Below, in pieces: positions 1-8,435 of a stretch of 33,827 bases of DNA. A program made the translations under genes and the position numbers. The notes under the pieces are model-generated. The model did no database searches and had not been told where the DNA came from. It worked only from the letters and a program-made list of their open reading frames with translations. How positions within the stretch are numbered: position 1 is the stretch's first letter; each line of letters starts with the position of its first letter. The stretch is from Methylophaga sp. (lineage in GTDB: Bacteria; Pseudomonadota; Gammaproteobacteria; Nitrosococcales; Methylophagaceae), in the NCBI GenBank assembly GCA_013139345.1, contig WTAY01000126.1, positions 1 to 33,827 on the forward strand. The letters are read 5' to 3'.

Positions 1-29
1 CCCATGTGAAAGTAGGTCACTGCCAGGCT
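1..29 (+). rRNA. rrf: 5S ribosomal RNA, 3' end (partial)
   Basis: The first bases match the conserved end of bacterial 5S rRNA: a GTAGG block followed by the terminal ACTGCCAGGC. Only the last ~29 nt are inside the window; the rest of the rRNA operon lies to the left. An intrinsic terminator follows 12 nt later, as expected for the end of an rrn operon. The exact 3' end could be off by one or two bases. Confidence 0.8.
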
Positions 30-40
30 TAAATATAAAG

Positions 41-77
41 AAATACCCAGTCCTTAATACGGTCTGGGTATTTTTTT
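41..77 (+). terminator. Intrinsic terminator of the rRNA operon
   Basis: A perfect 10-bp inverted repeat, AAATACCCAG (41-50) and CTGGGTATTT (64-73), with a 13-nt loop that can add two more G-C pairs, runs into seven T residues (71-77). It sits directly behind the 5S rRNA end, so it most likely ends rrn transcription. Confidence 0.9.
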
Positions 78-116
78 GCCTGTAAGAAAGGCTGAGACAC
101 AGTATCTAAAATATTT

Positions 117-125
117 TGGTATGAT
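117..125 (+). promoter_or_regulatory. Possible extended -10 promoter for the oxygenase gene
   Basis: TGG followed by TATGAT (120-125) fits an extended -10 element. No good -35 box is found at 16-18 nt upstream. If used, the leader to the TTG start would be about 150 nt. A short imperfect inverted repeat (219-227 and 236-246, ends AATTGC/GCAATT) lies in that leader. Weak evidence. Confidence 0.28.
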
Positions 126-280
126 AACAATTGAGGATTTGTCAGCCTGTGACAGAAGCTCATCTACAGCTCTATGCAGTAAGACTAGATAACTTTTAGT
201 TGGAGGGGGCTGGGTGGAATTGCGAGTAAGCTAACCTCTTGCAATTAAGTACGTTTACTCATTCATTCTGAGGATAAATA

Positions 281-928
281 TTGGATAACACTACGTTATT
301 AACCGAATTAGTTTATGACCAGATTGCAGATAGTTTGGCTGGCGATGGTTATATCATCTTGCCAAATTTCCTTCCTGATGAAACTACACAGCAGCTGTAT
401 AAACATGTATGTAATTTACCAGATAAAGAATTTAAGATGGCTGGAGTTGGCCGAAATAATGAGAAACAAGTTGATTATAAAATTCGCAGTGATCAAACGA
501 GTTGGTTAGCAAGCGACGCTATAATTGAAAATGCTTACCTTTCTGTTATGGAAGAATGTCGAAAAGAGTTAAATAGACGTCTATTCTTAGGCTTGTTCGA
601 TTATGAGGCTCATTTTGCACATTATGCTAAGGGTAGTTATTACCAACGTCATATAGATGCTTTTAAGGGGCTTTCTAGTCGTGTAATAACGACAGTGTTT
701 TATCTTAATTCTGATTGGAATGAAGAGCATGGTGGTGAACTAGTTATTTATTCACCAGATAGTAATGAGGTTCTGCACCGAATCTTGCCAAAGTTTGGCA
801 AGATGGTGATTTTTCTGAGTGATCGTTTTCCGCATGAAGTGTTGGCTGCAAAACAAGATCGTTATAGTATTTCTGGCTGGTTTAGAGTAAACAATTCAAA
901 TAGCCTCGCTGTCGATCCATTTAACTAA
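281..928 (+). CDS. 2-oxoglutarate/Fe(II) dioxygenase, prolyl hydroxylase (PHD/EGL-9)-like
   Basis: A 215-residue protein with a complete double-stranded beta-helix dioxygenase core. The iron triad is H124-x-D126 and H185, and R194 is placed to bind 2-oxoglutarate. Around residues 68-76 it has an IRSDQTSWL stretch resembling the IRGDKITW block of animal HIF prolyl hydroxylases, and its FPHEV...RYSISGW end resembles the PHD2 end. The family includes PPHD of Pseudomonas, which hydroxylates a proline of EF-Tu, so a translation factor is a plausible substrate; that is inference. The start is TTG at 281, supported by GAGGA at 270-274 with a 6-nt gap. Its last 8 nt overlap the end of the convergent DUF3549-like gene. 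It follows an rRNA operon but is separated from it by a terminator. Alternative: a generic SM-20-like oxygenase with an unknown substrate. Confidence 0.85.
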   Translation: MDNTTLLTELVYDQIADSLAGDGYIILPNFLPDETTQQLYKHVCNLPDKEFKMAGVGRNNEKQVDYKIRSDQTSWLASDAIIENAYLSVMEECRKELNRRLFLGLFDYEAHFAHYAKGSYYQRHIDAFKGLSSRVITTVFYLNSDWNEEHGGELVIYSPDSNEVLHRILPKFGKMVIFLSDRFPHEVLAAKQDRYSISGWFRVNNSNSLAVDPFN

Positions 929-1970
929 ACATTTCACCTACCGCTTTACTTAAACTATCTGAACGACTCGGAGAACGTAATACCTTCATTATATGAGGTC
1001 GTATTCCCGGCATAAACATCACATCAGCAAGCAACTGACTAAAAGCAGCTTGTCCTGCATTATTCTTGGCTAGTTGTTCTAAATAGAGCTGACAAAGTGA
1101 CTTTTGTTTTAATATCCGCCAAATCCGACCCGAGATAGTTGCTAACACTTCGATATCTCGACTACATGGATGCTGTAGAACCTGCTTCACCATTTGGTCA
1201 ACTAGGCCTGTTGCAGCACTATTAGATACTGCGCGTAGACAGGCACAAATTTGTGCAATATTGGGCTCTTTTTCTTCTAGCTCAGCTTTTATGCGCTGGG
1301 CTAGTATTTCTACAATGCCAATGACCGGCGAGGCGCTTTCAAGAAAGGTGCTGAACATCATAAAAGGTTCAGGCGGTAGACGTGACATAAGCCTTATTAA
1401 GTTTAATATTTCATTTATGTCATCTATTCTAGCTGCAACATCAGCTACGCCTTGCATACCTAATGATGGCCACGTATCTAATTCTTTTTGGCCAGAAAAA
1501 TAGTCACGTGCATCATCGTAGTAATGTGAAGGTTTTAGTGATAGGTTTTTTCTAACCAGAGCATTAAATCCTGCCATACGATCTTCACGAGGCTTAAACG
1601 TATAAGGACTATCTTTTAATGCGCTCTCAATGACTTTACCATCTTTGGCTGCAAGCATAGATTCGCCAACACGTTCTAGTACCATAACAAGAAATTCATC
1701 ACGCGCTGCTTGGATCAACAAACCTTGTTCATCTAAAGGTAGTTTTAGAAACCAGACATAACGCTTATATGGCACTTTAGGATCCCAGAAAACGACACCA
1801 AATAAAGCTGATTTTTTAAATGGGTAGGGATAGGGCTCTCTCGCAAATTCAAACTCAACAAATTCATCTGGAGTTAATTTAACAATACGGCGGCCCATAT
1901 CAAAAATTCGATATTTTGCCCCGCTGTGATGGAGAAATTCATTTAAAGTTGTAATGTTGTTTGTTGCCAT
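921..1970 (-). CDS. DUF3549-like protein of unknown function
   Basis: A 349-residue soluble protein with no signal peptide or membrane segment. The N-terminus, with TLNEFLHHSGAKYRIFDMGR and an acidic/aromatic stretch after it, resembles the DUF3549 family of gammaproteobacteria as I remember it. The C-terminal half is mainly helical. No catalytic motif is evident and I assign no function. The ATG at 1970 has GGAG six nt upstream. The gene is third in a same-strand row secA, argJ, this gene, 36 nt after argJ, so it is probably cotranscribed with them. Its stop codon lies inside the convergent oxygenase gene (8-nt overlap) and I see no terminator between them. Confidence 0.75.
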   Translation of the reverse strand: MATNNITTLNEFLHHSGAKYRIFDMGRRIVKLTPDEFVEFEFAREPYPYPFKKSALFGVVFWDPKVPYKRYVWFLKLPLDEQGLLIQAARDEFLVMVLERVGESMLAAKDGKVIESALKDSPYTFKPREDRMAGFNALVRKNLSLKPSHYYDDARDYFSGQKELDTWPSLGMQGVADVAARIDDINEILNLIRLMSRLPPEPFMMFSTFLESASPVIGIVEILAQRIKAELEEKEPNIAQICACLRAVSNSAATGLVDQMVKQVLQHPCSRDIEVLATISGRIWRILKQKSLCQLYLEQLAKNNAGQAAFSQLLADVMFMPGIRPHIMKVLRSPSRSDSLSKAVGEMFS

Positions 1971-2006
1971 AGTTAGCTCCTACATAACGCAAATTAAACT
2001 AAGTTG

Positions 2007-3233
2007 CTACGTCCTGTATTCAGCATTAATCTTGACATAATCATATGAAAAATCACATGTCCATATAGTATCTTTAGCCATACCTCGGCCTAGTTCAACT
2101 TTAATAGTGATTTCATCTTGGTCCATTACTTTCTGACCTTGTTCTTCAGTATACTCTGAGGCTGGCTCGCCATTTTTAACGATACAAATATCATCTAAGT
2201 AAATTGCGACTTTTGATAAGTTAAATTCTGTTACACCACTTCGGCCCACAGCCGCCAAAATTCGACCCCAGTTTGGATCTGAAGCAAATAGGGCTGTTTT
2301 CACCAGCGGAGAGTGTGCAATGGTATAAGCAACCTGACGACATTCAGCAGTATCAACACCCTGTTGCACATCAATAGCAATAAATTTAGTGGCACCTTCG
2401 CCATCTCTTACGATTGCATGAGCAAGTTGCTGGCTAATCTCTGCAATAATTTGATAAAGCATTTGAGCTGAATTATCATCAATACTTGTAATAGTAGAAC
2501 TACCTGCTTGAGCTGTTGCTATCAAAACACAGGCATCATTTGTTGAGGTATCACCATCCACCGTAATTCGGTTAAATGATTGCTCAACAGCATTGTGTAG
2601 CATCGTATCCAAAACAGATTGTTCAATGGCTGCATCGGTAGCAATATAAGACAACATTGTTGCCATATCTGGGCGAATCATTCCCGACCCTTTTGCCATT
2701 CCCGTTACAGTAATTGTTTTACCATCAACCTCAATTTGTTTTGAAATTGCTTTTGCGACGGTATCGGTTGTCATGATCGCGTGAGCGGCATCAAACCAAT
2801 TATCACGTATTAAGCTTTGGTATGCAGCTGGTAGGGCTGTTGTCATTTTATCAACAGGTAACTGTTGTCCGATTACCCCTGTTGAAAATGGCAGTACAGT
2901 ATTAGCTGACACATTGGCTAGTTCAGCAACAGCCTGACAACAACGTTGTGCAGATTGCATACCGGCTTCACCAGTTCCTGCATTGGCATTGCCTGAGTTG
3001 ATCAGTAAATAGAGTGGCGATGCTTGCTGTTGATGTTGTTTTGCTAATGTAACAGGGGCAGCACAGAATGAATTTTTAGTATAAACCACTGAGGTACTGC
3101 TACCTTGTGCAATTTTGATTAAAACTAAGTCTTCTTTACCTACTGTTTTGATACCTGCACTTGCAATACCAATTTCGATGCCTTTGATTGGCAATAAAGT
3201 GGAGGCAGTCGGTACAGGTAAATTAACAGGCAT
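2007..3233 (-). CDS. argJ: ArgJ, glutamate N-acetyltransferase / amino-acid acetyltransferase
   Basis: A 408-residue member of the ArgJ (ornithine acetyltransferase) family, cytoplasmic. It moves the acetyl group from N-acetylornithine to glutamate, recycling acetyl in arginine synthesis, and some members also use acetyl-CoA. The self-cleavage site is clear: KGSGMIRPDMATMLSYIATD, with T192 as the expected new N-terminal nucleophile of the beta chain. The oxyanion-hole region FSTGVIGQ is near residue 116. Length is normal. The ATG overlaps the secA stop by one base (TAATG), so translation is probably coupled to secA. Whether it is mono- or bifunctional cannot be told from this view. Confidence 0.96.
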   Translation of the reverse strand: MPVNLPVPTASTLLPIKGIEIGIASAGIKTVGKEDLVLIKIAQGSSTSVVYTKNSFCAAPVTLAKQHQQQASPLYLLINSGNANAGTGEAGMQSAQRCCQAVAELANVSANTVLPFSTGVIGQQLPVDKMTTALPAAYQSLIRDNWFDAAHAIMTTDTVAKAISKQIEVDGKTITVTGMAKGSGMIRPDMATMLSYIATDAAIEQSVLDTMLHNAVEQSFNRITVDGDTSTNDACVLIATAQAGSSTITSIDDNSAQMLYQIIAEISQQLAHAIVRDGEGATKFIAIDVQQGVDTAECRQVAYTIAHSPLVKTALFASDPNWGRILAAVGRSGVTEFNLSKVAIYLDDICIVKNGEPASEYTEEQGQKVMDQDEITIKVELGRGMAKDTIWTCDFSYDYVKINAEYRT

Positions 3234-5941
3234 TAGCTAATAGCACCATGACATTGCTTAAATTTCTTACCTGAACCACACGGGCAAGGATCATTACGGC
3301 CGACTTTTTTACCATCACGTGTTACAGGTTGTTGGTGAGAAGGGAGTTCTTCACCACCATCTAAAGCTTCTGCTTCATCGTGTTGATATTCAACCTCACC
3401 TGATTGGCGGCGCTGCTCTTCAACGGCTTCGACATCTTCAGGAGCGCGAACTTGAACACGCGAAATTAATGAAATAATTTCATGTTTAATATTTTCTAAC
3501 ATCGCAGTAAACATAGCGAATGCTTCACGTTTAAATTCTTGTTTTGGATCTTTTTGGGCATAACCACGCAAGTTAATACCTTGGCGTAAATAATCCATTT
3601 GAGCCAAATGCTCTTTCCACTGAGCATCTAGTGTTTGTAGCATGATTGCTTTTTCGAAGTTACGCATCAACTCACTGCTAACGGCTTCTTCTTTTGCCTT
3701 ACACTCTGCTTCGGCAGCATCGATTATACGTTGGCGTAAGTTTTCTTCATGTAAGTCACTTTCTTGCTCTAACCACTCGTTCACATTGAGTGCTAAAGAA
3801 AAATCATCACGTAAGGCATCTTCTAAGCCCGAAACATTCCACTGCTCATCAATACTATTGGGTGGGATATAAGTACTAATTGCGTCATCAAGTACCGATG
3901 CACGCATTGATATAATTGTTTCTGCTACATCACTTTGTGCCATTAACTCATCACGTTGTTCATAGATCACTTTACGTTGATCATTCGCGACATCATCATA
4001 TTCAAGCAACTGTTTACGAATATCGAAGTTATGTCCTTCTACCTTCTTTTGAGCATTTTCAATCGCACGAGACACCCAAGGGTGTTCAATTGCTTCACCT
4101 TTTTCCATGCCTAATTTTTTCATCAAACCAGACATACGTTCAGAAGCAAAAATTCGCATGAGATTATCTTCTAGAGATAGATAAAATCGACTTGTTCCTG
4201 CATCACCTTGGCGACCTGAACGACCACGGAGTTGATTATCAACACGGCGAGATTCATGTCGTTCTGAACCAATGATGTGTAAGCCACCTGATGTTAACAC
4301 CGCATCGTGACGTATTTGCCATGCGTGAGTTACTTTTTCTTTTTCGGCATCACTTGCTTGCTCGCCTAAGTTTGCGATCTCAACTTCAAGGCTACCACCT
4401 AATACAATATCTGTACCACGGCCAGCCATATTAGTTGCGATAGTCACTGCACCAGGACTACCTGCTTGAGCAATAATATGGGCTTCTCTTTCATGTTGTT
4501 TAGCATTTAAGACTTCATGAGAGATTTTAGCCTTGCTTAATAGATCATGTAGATACTCTGAGCTTTCAATTGATGATGTACCAACAAGGACTGGTTGCTT
4601 TCTTTCAACACATTGCGTGATATCAACAACAATCGCATCATATTTTTCTGTAGTTGTAAGATAAATTTGATCCGCACCATCTTTACGCTGCATATCTCTA
4701 TGAGTTGGAATTACAAGAACTTCCAATCCATAAATTGATTGTAACTCAAATGCTTCTGTATCCGCTGTCCCAGTCATTCCTGACAACTTTGTGTACAAGC
4801 GAAAGTAATTCTGGAAAGTGATCGACGCTAATGTTTGGTTCTCATTTTGAATGTTTGCACCTTCTTTAGCTTCAACAGCTTGGTGTAAACCTTCAGACCA
4901 ACGACGTCCTGGCATTGTGCGGCCAATAAATTCATCAACGATAACAACTTCATTGTCTTGTACGATGTAGTCCACATCACGTTGAAATAACACATGCGCA
5001 CGTAATGCCGCAGTAACGTGATGCATTAGACTAATGTTAGCCGCATCATAAAGACTGGCATTGTCATCTAACAAGCCAATTTCTGTTAATAAGTTTTCAA
5101 TTTTCTCATGACCAGCTTCAGTAAAGTGAACTTGTTTAGATTTCTCATCAACAGTGTAATCACCTTCAATTTCCACCTCATCGCCTTCACCAATTTGTTT
5201 CGATAAACTAGGAATTAACTTATCAATACGTTGGTATAGCTCAGAACTATCTTCAGCTGGGCCTGAAATAACAAGTGGTGTACGTGCTTCATCAATTAAA
5301 ATTGAATCAACTTCATCAACAACTGCATAGTGTAATTTACGCTGTACCTTTTCTTCCAAACTAAAGGCCATATTATCGCGTAGATAATCAAAGCCAAATT
5401 CATTATTAGTACCGTAAGTGATATCAGAGGCATAGGCTTCACGACGAGCATCTGGCTCCATTCCCGCAGTAATGACGCCTGTTGTTAAGCCTAAGAATCG
5501 GTATAACTGGCCCATTAAGGCTGAGTCGCGTTGAGCGAGGTAATCATTTACAGTAATTAAATGAACACCTTCGCCTTCTAAAGCATTAAGGTAAATAGCT
5601 AGGGTTGCAACAAGTGTTTTACCTTCACCTGTACGCATTTCTGCAATTTTTCCTTCATTTAATACGATACCGCCGATCATCTGCACGTCAAAGTGGCGCA
5701 TTCCTAGCGCGCGCTGGCTCGCTGCGCGAACAACGGCAAATGCCTCAGGAAGAATATCATCAAGCGTTTTTCCATCCGTTAACTGCTGACGTAATTCAGT
5801 TGTTTTCGCTTGTAAAGCAGCGTCATCGAGCTGTTCAAGCTCCGCCTCGAAATTAGCAATTTTATCTACGGTCTTGCGTAATTGTTTAAGCACTCGTTCA
5901 TTACGACTGCCGAAGATCTTGCTAAAAAAGGTGCTTACCAT
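3233..5941 (-). CDS. secA: SecA, preprotein translocase motor ATPase
   Basis: A 902-residue SecA that drives secretory proteins through SecYEG by ATP hydrolysis at the inner membrane. Walker A is GEGKT (residues 105-109). The DEVDSILIDEARTPL stretch gives Walker B and neighbouring signature residues. A helicase-type QLRGRSGRQGD block is present. The C-terminal tail keeps the zinc site C886, C888, C897, H898 that binds SecB, after a variable acidic linker. Length matches the E. coli type. The start is ATG at 5941 with an AGGT-type ribosome binding site. No secM-like gene lies upstream; the neighbour is an M23 peptidase. argJ follows with a one-base overlap. Confidence 0.98.
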   Translation of the reverse strand: MVSTFFSKIFGSRNERVLKQLRKTVDKIANFEAELEQLDDAALQAKTTELRQQLTDGKTLDDILPEAFAVVRAASQRALGMRHFDVQMIGGIVLNEGKIAEMRTGEGKTLVATLAIYLNALEGEGVHLITVNDYLAQRDSALMGQLYRFLGLTTGVITAGMEPDARREAYASDITYGTNNEFGFDYLRDNMAFSLEEKVQRKLHYAVVDEVDSILIDEARTPLVISGPAEDSSELYQRIDKLIPSLSKQIGEGDEVEIEGDYTVDEKSKQVHFTEAGHEKIENLLTEIGLLDDNASLYDAANISLMHHVTAALRAHVLFQRDVDYIVQDNEVVIVDEFIGRTMPGRRWSEGLHQAVEAKEGANIQNENQTLASITFQNYFRLYTKLSGMTGTADTEAFELQSIYGLEVLVIPTHRDMQRKDGADQIYLTTTEKYDAIVVDITQCVERKQPVLVGTSSIESSEYLHDLLSKAKISHEVLNAKQHEREAHIIAQAGSPGAVTIATNMAGRGTDIVLGGSLEVEIANLGEQASDAEKEKVTHAWQIRHDAVLTSGGLHIIGSERHESRRVDNQLRGRSGRQGDAGTSRFYLSLEDNLMRIFASERMSGLMKKLGMEKGEAIEHPWVSRAIENAQKKVEGHNFDIRKQLLEYDDVANDQRKVIYEQRDELMAQSDVAETIISMRASVLDDAISTYIPPNSIDEQWNVSGLEDALRDDFSLALNVNEWLEQESDLHEENLRQRIIDAAEAECKAKEEAVSSELMRNFEKAIMLQTLDAQWKEHLAQMDYLRQGINLRGYAQKDPKQEFKREAFAMFTAMLENIKHEIISLISRVQVRAPEDVEAVEEQRRQSGEVEYQHDEAEALDGGEELPSHQQPVTRDGKKVGRNDPCPCGSGKKFKQCHGAIS

Positions 5942-6002
5942 TGCTTGTTACTACCTGTAGTTACTAAGTATCCATCCGGAAACGAGATTATGAAAACGCA
6001 TG

Positions 6003-6031
6003 ATTATAACGCGTAGAATTTGATAGGTCTA
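6003..6031 (-). promoter_or_regulatory. Probable secA-argJ promoter
   Basis: On the minus strand TAGACC (6026-6031) and a perfect TATAAT (6003-6008) are separated by 17 bp. Transcription would begin near 5996 and give a leader of about 55 nt before the secA ATG at 5941. The -35 box matches consensus at four of six positions. Confidence 0.5.
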
Positions 6032-6076
6032 AAGTCTATTTTGAATAGATGGGGCTCTTTATGTAGAACTCAAGGT

Positions 6077-6973
6077 TTAGCCTTTTACAAAGCTATATGG
6101 GTTGATTGTTTTACCATCCCGTAATACTTCAAAATGAACATGTGGGCCTGTCGAACGACCTGTCGAGCCCATTAATGCGATTGCTTGTCCTTTCTCAACG
6201 CGATCACCCACTTTCACGATGAGCGTTTTATTATGAGCATAGCGCGTAATATACCCATTACCATGATCGATTTCGACAAGTTGCCCATAGCCGCTACGTT
6301 TTCCCGTCCAAGTGATTATTCCATCAGCAACAGAAAAGACTTTACTGCCTAGCTTCCCTGCGATATCAAGACCATGATGGAATACTTTTTTACCATTAAA
6401 GGGATCTATCCGTTTACCATAATAGGATGAGATCCAGCCCTCCTTTGAGGGGGATCCCTGAGGAATTGCAGAACGGATGCTGTCATTGGTTAAGTAGACA
6501 TTTTGTAGCATTTCTAGCTGTCGGTCTTGAGTTTTAAACGTGTTTGCTAGTTGTTTTAATTCTTGCTGGAAGCTTGTCTGCGAAATGTCTTGTCCTTCTA
6601 GCGCAATACCACCTTGGGGTGGACGAATTTCCAATTCAAAAACAGCGGTATCTATCCCTGCCATTTTTGCAATTTTTTCCGTTAATGCTTTTAAACGAAT
6701 TGATTCCGCCTGTAATTGGCCTAAGCGTTGAGCATAATATTCTTGTATTGCTAATTCAGAGTTCTGTTCAGTAAGGCCTGCATCCTCTGTTTGCATTGAA
6801 ATAGTAGGCGCAATAGCTTCAGGAACAAGTGAAATATTGGCTTTGGTGTCAACCGACATCATAATAGTTACAAGTACAGCAGTGAAAACACCTACCAACA
6901 AGAAGAAACTCTTGCGAGTAAAGTGCCAATGTTTATGTGTCCTGTTATTTGACGGTATAATGATAATCTGCAT
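6077..6973 (-). CDS. Membrane-anchored M23 (LytM-type) metallopeptidase
   Basis: A 298-residue protein with one N-terminal membrane segment (about residues 22-41), a helical, probably coiled-coil stretch (about 65-165) and a C-terminal M23 domain. All zinc and catalytic residues are there: H200 and D204 in HHGLD, H247, and H278-x-H280 in HVHFE. It should therefore be an active periplasmic peptidoglycan endopeptidase rather than a degenerate EnvC/NlpD-like activator. An in-frame GTG at 6979 exists, but AAGG lies directly against it and at 6 nt from the ATG at 6973, so I choose the ATG. It is divergent from dciA with about 30 nt between start codons, and lies upstream of secA in the same direction. 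The target bond is unknown. Confidence 0.92.
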   Translation of the reverse strand: MQIIIIPSNNRTHKHWHFTRKSFFLLVGVFTAVLVTIMMSVDTKANISLVPEAIAPTISMQTEDAGLTEQNSELAIQEYYAQRLGQLQAESIRLKALTEKIAKMAGIDTAVFELEIRPPQGGIALEGQDISQTSFQQELKQLANTFKTQDRQLEMLQNVYLTNDSIRSAIPQGSPSKEGWISSYYGKRIDPFNGKKVFHHGLDIAGKLGSKVFSVADGIITWTGKRSGYGQLVEIDHGNGYITRYAHNKTLIVKVGDRVEKGQAIALMGSTGRSTGPHVHFEVLRDGKTINPYSFVKG

Positions 6974-7003
6974 TTTCACCCTTCACTAAAAGTATGGCTA
7001 GCC

Positions 7004-7447
7004 ATGACAAACAAACTAGAACAAATTAGAACTGTTTGCACGAAGAATAGTCAACTTAGCAAGCTAACACAACGAACACAGCAATTAAGCAAGTTAAACT
7101 ACATATTGCAACAAGTCATGCCGCCTCAATTTTCAGCACATTGCCAACTTGCAAACGTTCGAGCGCAAACACTTGTCGTTCACACTGATAATGCGAGCTA
7201 TGCAAGTCTCCTTCGCTTCCAGGCAAATACCTTATGTACGGCATTATCTGAATATCTACCTCAGCCAGTTACTAAACTTGAAGTAAAAGTTAGGCCAAGA
7301 TATGAAACTGTAAAAAGCGAGAACACCTCTTCAATATCTCTATCTGAGGATGCTGTAGATGCGTTAACTCAGACAGCAGAAACAATGGAAGAGGGACCAT
7401 TGAAGACTGCTTTGCAAAAGTTAGCTAAACGCCGTAAAAAGAATTAA
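7004..7447 (+). CDS. dciA: DciA/DUF721 family, replicative helicase loader
   Basis: A 147-residue protein of the DUF721/DciA family. Its N-terminal ~100 residues carry the KH-like fold typical of the group (LVVHTDNASYASLLRFQ region), followed by a polar tail rich in lysine and glutamate. DciA is the helicase operator that loads DnaB in most bacteria lacking DnaC. It is the only plus-strand gene between 928 and 30559. The start is 30 nt from the divergent M23 start, and the stop overlaps the lpxC stop by 4 nt. No convincing ribosome binding site precedes the ATG, so the start is less certain than the family. Confidence 0.85.
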   Translation: MTNKLEQIRTVCTKNSQLSKLTQRTQQLSKLNYILQQVMPPQFSAHCQLANVRAQTLVVHTDNASYASLLRFQANTLCTALSEYLPQPVTKLEVKVRPRYETVKSENTSSISLSEDAVDALTQTAETMEEGPLKTALQKLAKRRKKN

Positions 7448-8361
7448 TTTACAGTTGATGCTGCCGGGCGGCTAAATGCGATTGGCGCATCTTTTTCATC
7501 ATCAAAGCTCACTAATTCCCAGCAATCTGTTTCAACCAACAGCTTACGTAGTAGCTTGTTATTAACTTCGTGCCCTGATTTATGTCCACTAAACGCACCA
7601 ATCAAGCTGTGACCTAGCAAATATAAATCACCAATAGCATCTAAAACTTTGTGGCGGACAAATTCATCTTCATAGCGAAGACCATCTTCATTCACAACAC
7701 GGTAATCATCAACAACGATGGCATTATCCATACTGCCACCGAGTGCTAAATTATTTTCACGCAACTTTTCGATATCTTTCATAAAACCAAAAGTACGAGC
7801 ACGACTGACTTCACGAACAAATGATGTAGAGGAGAAGTCAACATCAACTTGTTGTGGTCTGCCAGTAAAGGCGGGATGTTCAAAATCAATGGTAAATGAC
7901 ACTTTAAACCCATCGAAAGGTTCGAACTTAGCCCATTTGTCGCCATCATCAAGTACAACGGGTTTTTTGATTCGAATAAATTGCTTAGGCGCTGATTGCT
8001 CTTCAATCCCTGCAGACTGGATTAAAAACACAAAAGGACCGGCACTACCATCCATAATAGGCACTTCTGCGGCATTAAGATCGATATAGGCATTATCAAT
8101 GCCTAAGCCTGCAAATGCAGATAATAGATGCTCAACCGTTGAAACGCGCTGCCCATGTTGAACCAAAGTTGTAGATAATGCAGTTTCACCTACATTTTCA
8201 GCTTTTGCCTCAATTTCAACGACAGGGTCAAGGTCAATACGTCGGAAAATAATGCCTGTATTTGGGGCAGCCGGACGCAATGTGAGATAAACAGTATCTC
8301 CACTATGCAAACCAACACCGGTTGCACGAATCACATTTTTCAATGTTCGTTGCTTAATCAC
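7444..8361 (-). CDS. lpxC: LpxC, UDP-3-O-acyl-N-acetylglucosamine deacetylase
   Basis: A 305-residue zinc enzyme that catalyses the committed step of lipid A synthesis in the cytoplasm. The zinc ligands are H78 (in STVEHLLSAF), H237 and D241 (in HKVLDAIGD); H264 in HKSGHEVNN is the general catalytic histidine. Length equals the E. coli enzyme. The start is GTG at 8361: the resulting MIKQRTLK N-terminus matches the family, and a GGGGAG motif lies about 9 nt upstream. It sits 74 nt behind ftsZ, as in E. coli, with a probable promoter of its own in that gap. Its end overlaps the convergent dciA by 4 nt. Confidence 0.98.
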   Translation of the reverse strand: MIKQRTLKNVIRATGVGLHSGDTVYLTLRPAAPNTGIIFRRIDLDPVVEIEAKAENVGETALSTTLVQHGQRVSTVEHLLSAFAGLGIDNAYIDLNAAEVPIMDGSAGPFVFLIQSAGIEEQSAPKQFIRIKKPVVLDDGDKWAKFEPFDGFKVSFTIDFEHPAFTGRPQQVDVDFSSTSFVREVSRARTFGFMKDIEKLRENNLALGGSMDNAIVVDDYRVVNEDGLRYEDEFVRHKVLDAIGDLYLLGHSLIGAFSGHKSGHEVNNKLLRKLLVETDCWELVSFDDEKDAPIAFSRPAASTVN

Positions 8362-8385
8362 GGCGTACCACTCCCCTTACAGACA

Positions 8386-8413
8386 TAAATATCCCACGAT
8401 AATATCACATCAA
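8386..8413 (-). promoter_or_regulatory. Possible lpxC promoter
   Basis: In the 74-nt ftsZ-lpxC gap, the minus strand has TTGATG (8408-8413) and TATTTA (8386-8391) 16 bp apart. Transcription would start about 18 nt before the lpxC GTG. I see no terminator behind ftsZ, so read-through from the dcw operon is also expected. Confidence 0.35.
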
Positions 8414-8435
8414 TACTCGGTCCAGCTAGTTGAAC

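Noticed and set aside
3642..4161. Plus-strand reading frames opposite secA
   Set aside because: They are shadows of the secA coding sequence with no ribosome binding site or family resemblance.
5942..6076. A secM-like arrest gene upstream of secA
   Set aside because: The 135-nt gap has no plausible reading frame with a signal peptide and arrest motif; only a promoter-like pair and a 6-bp hairpin (6035-6049) are seen.
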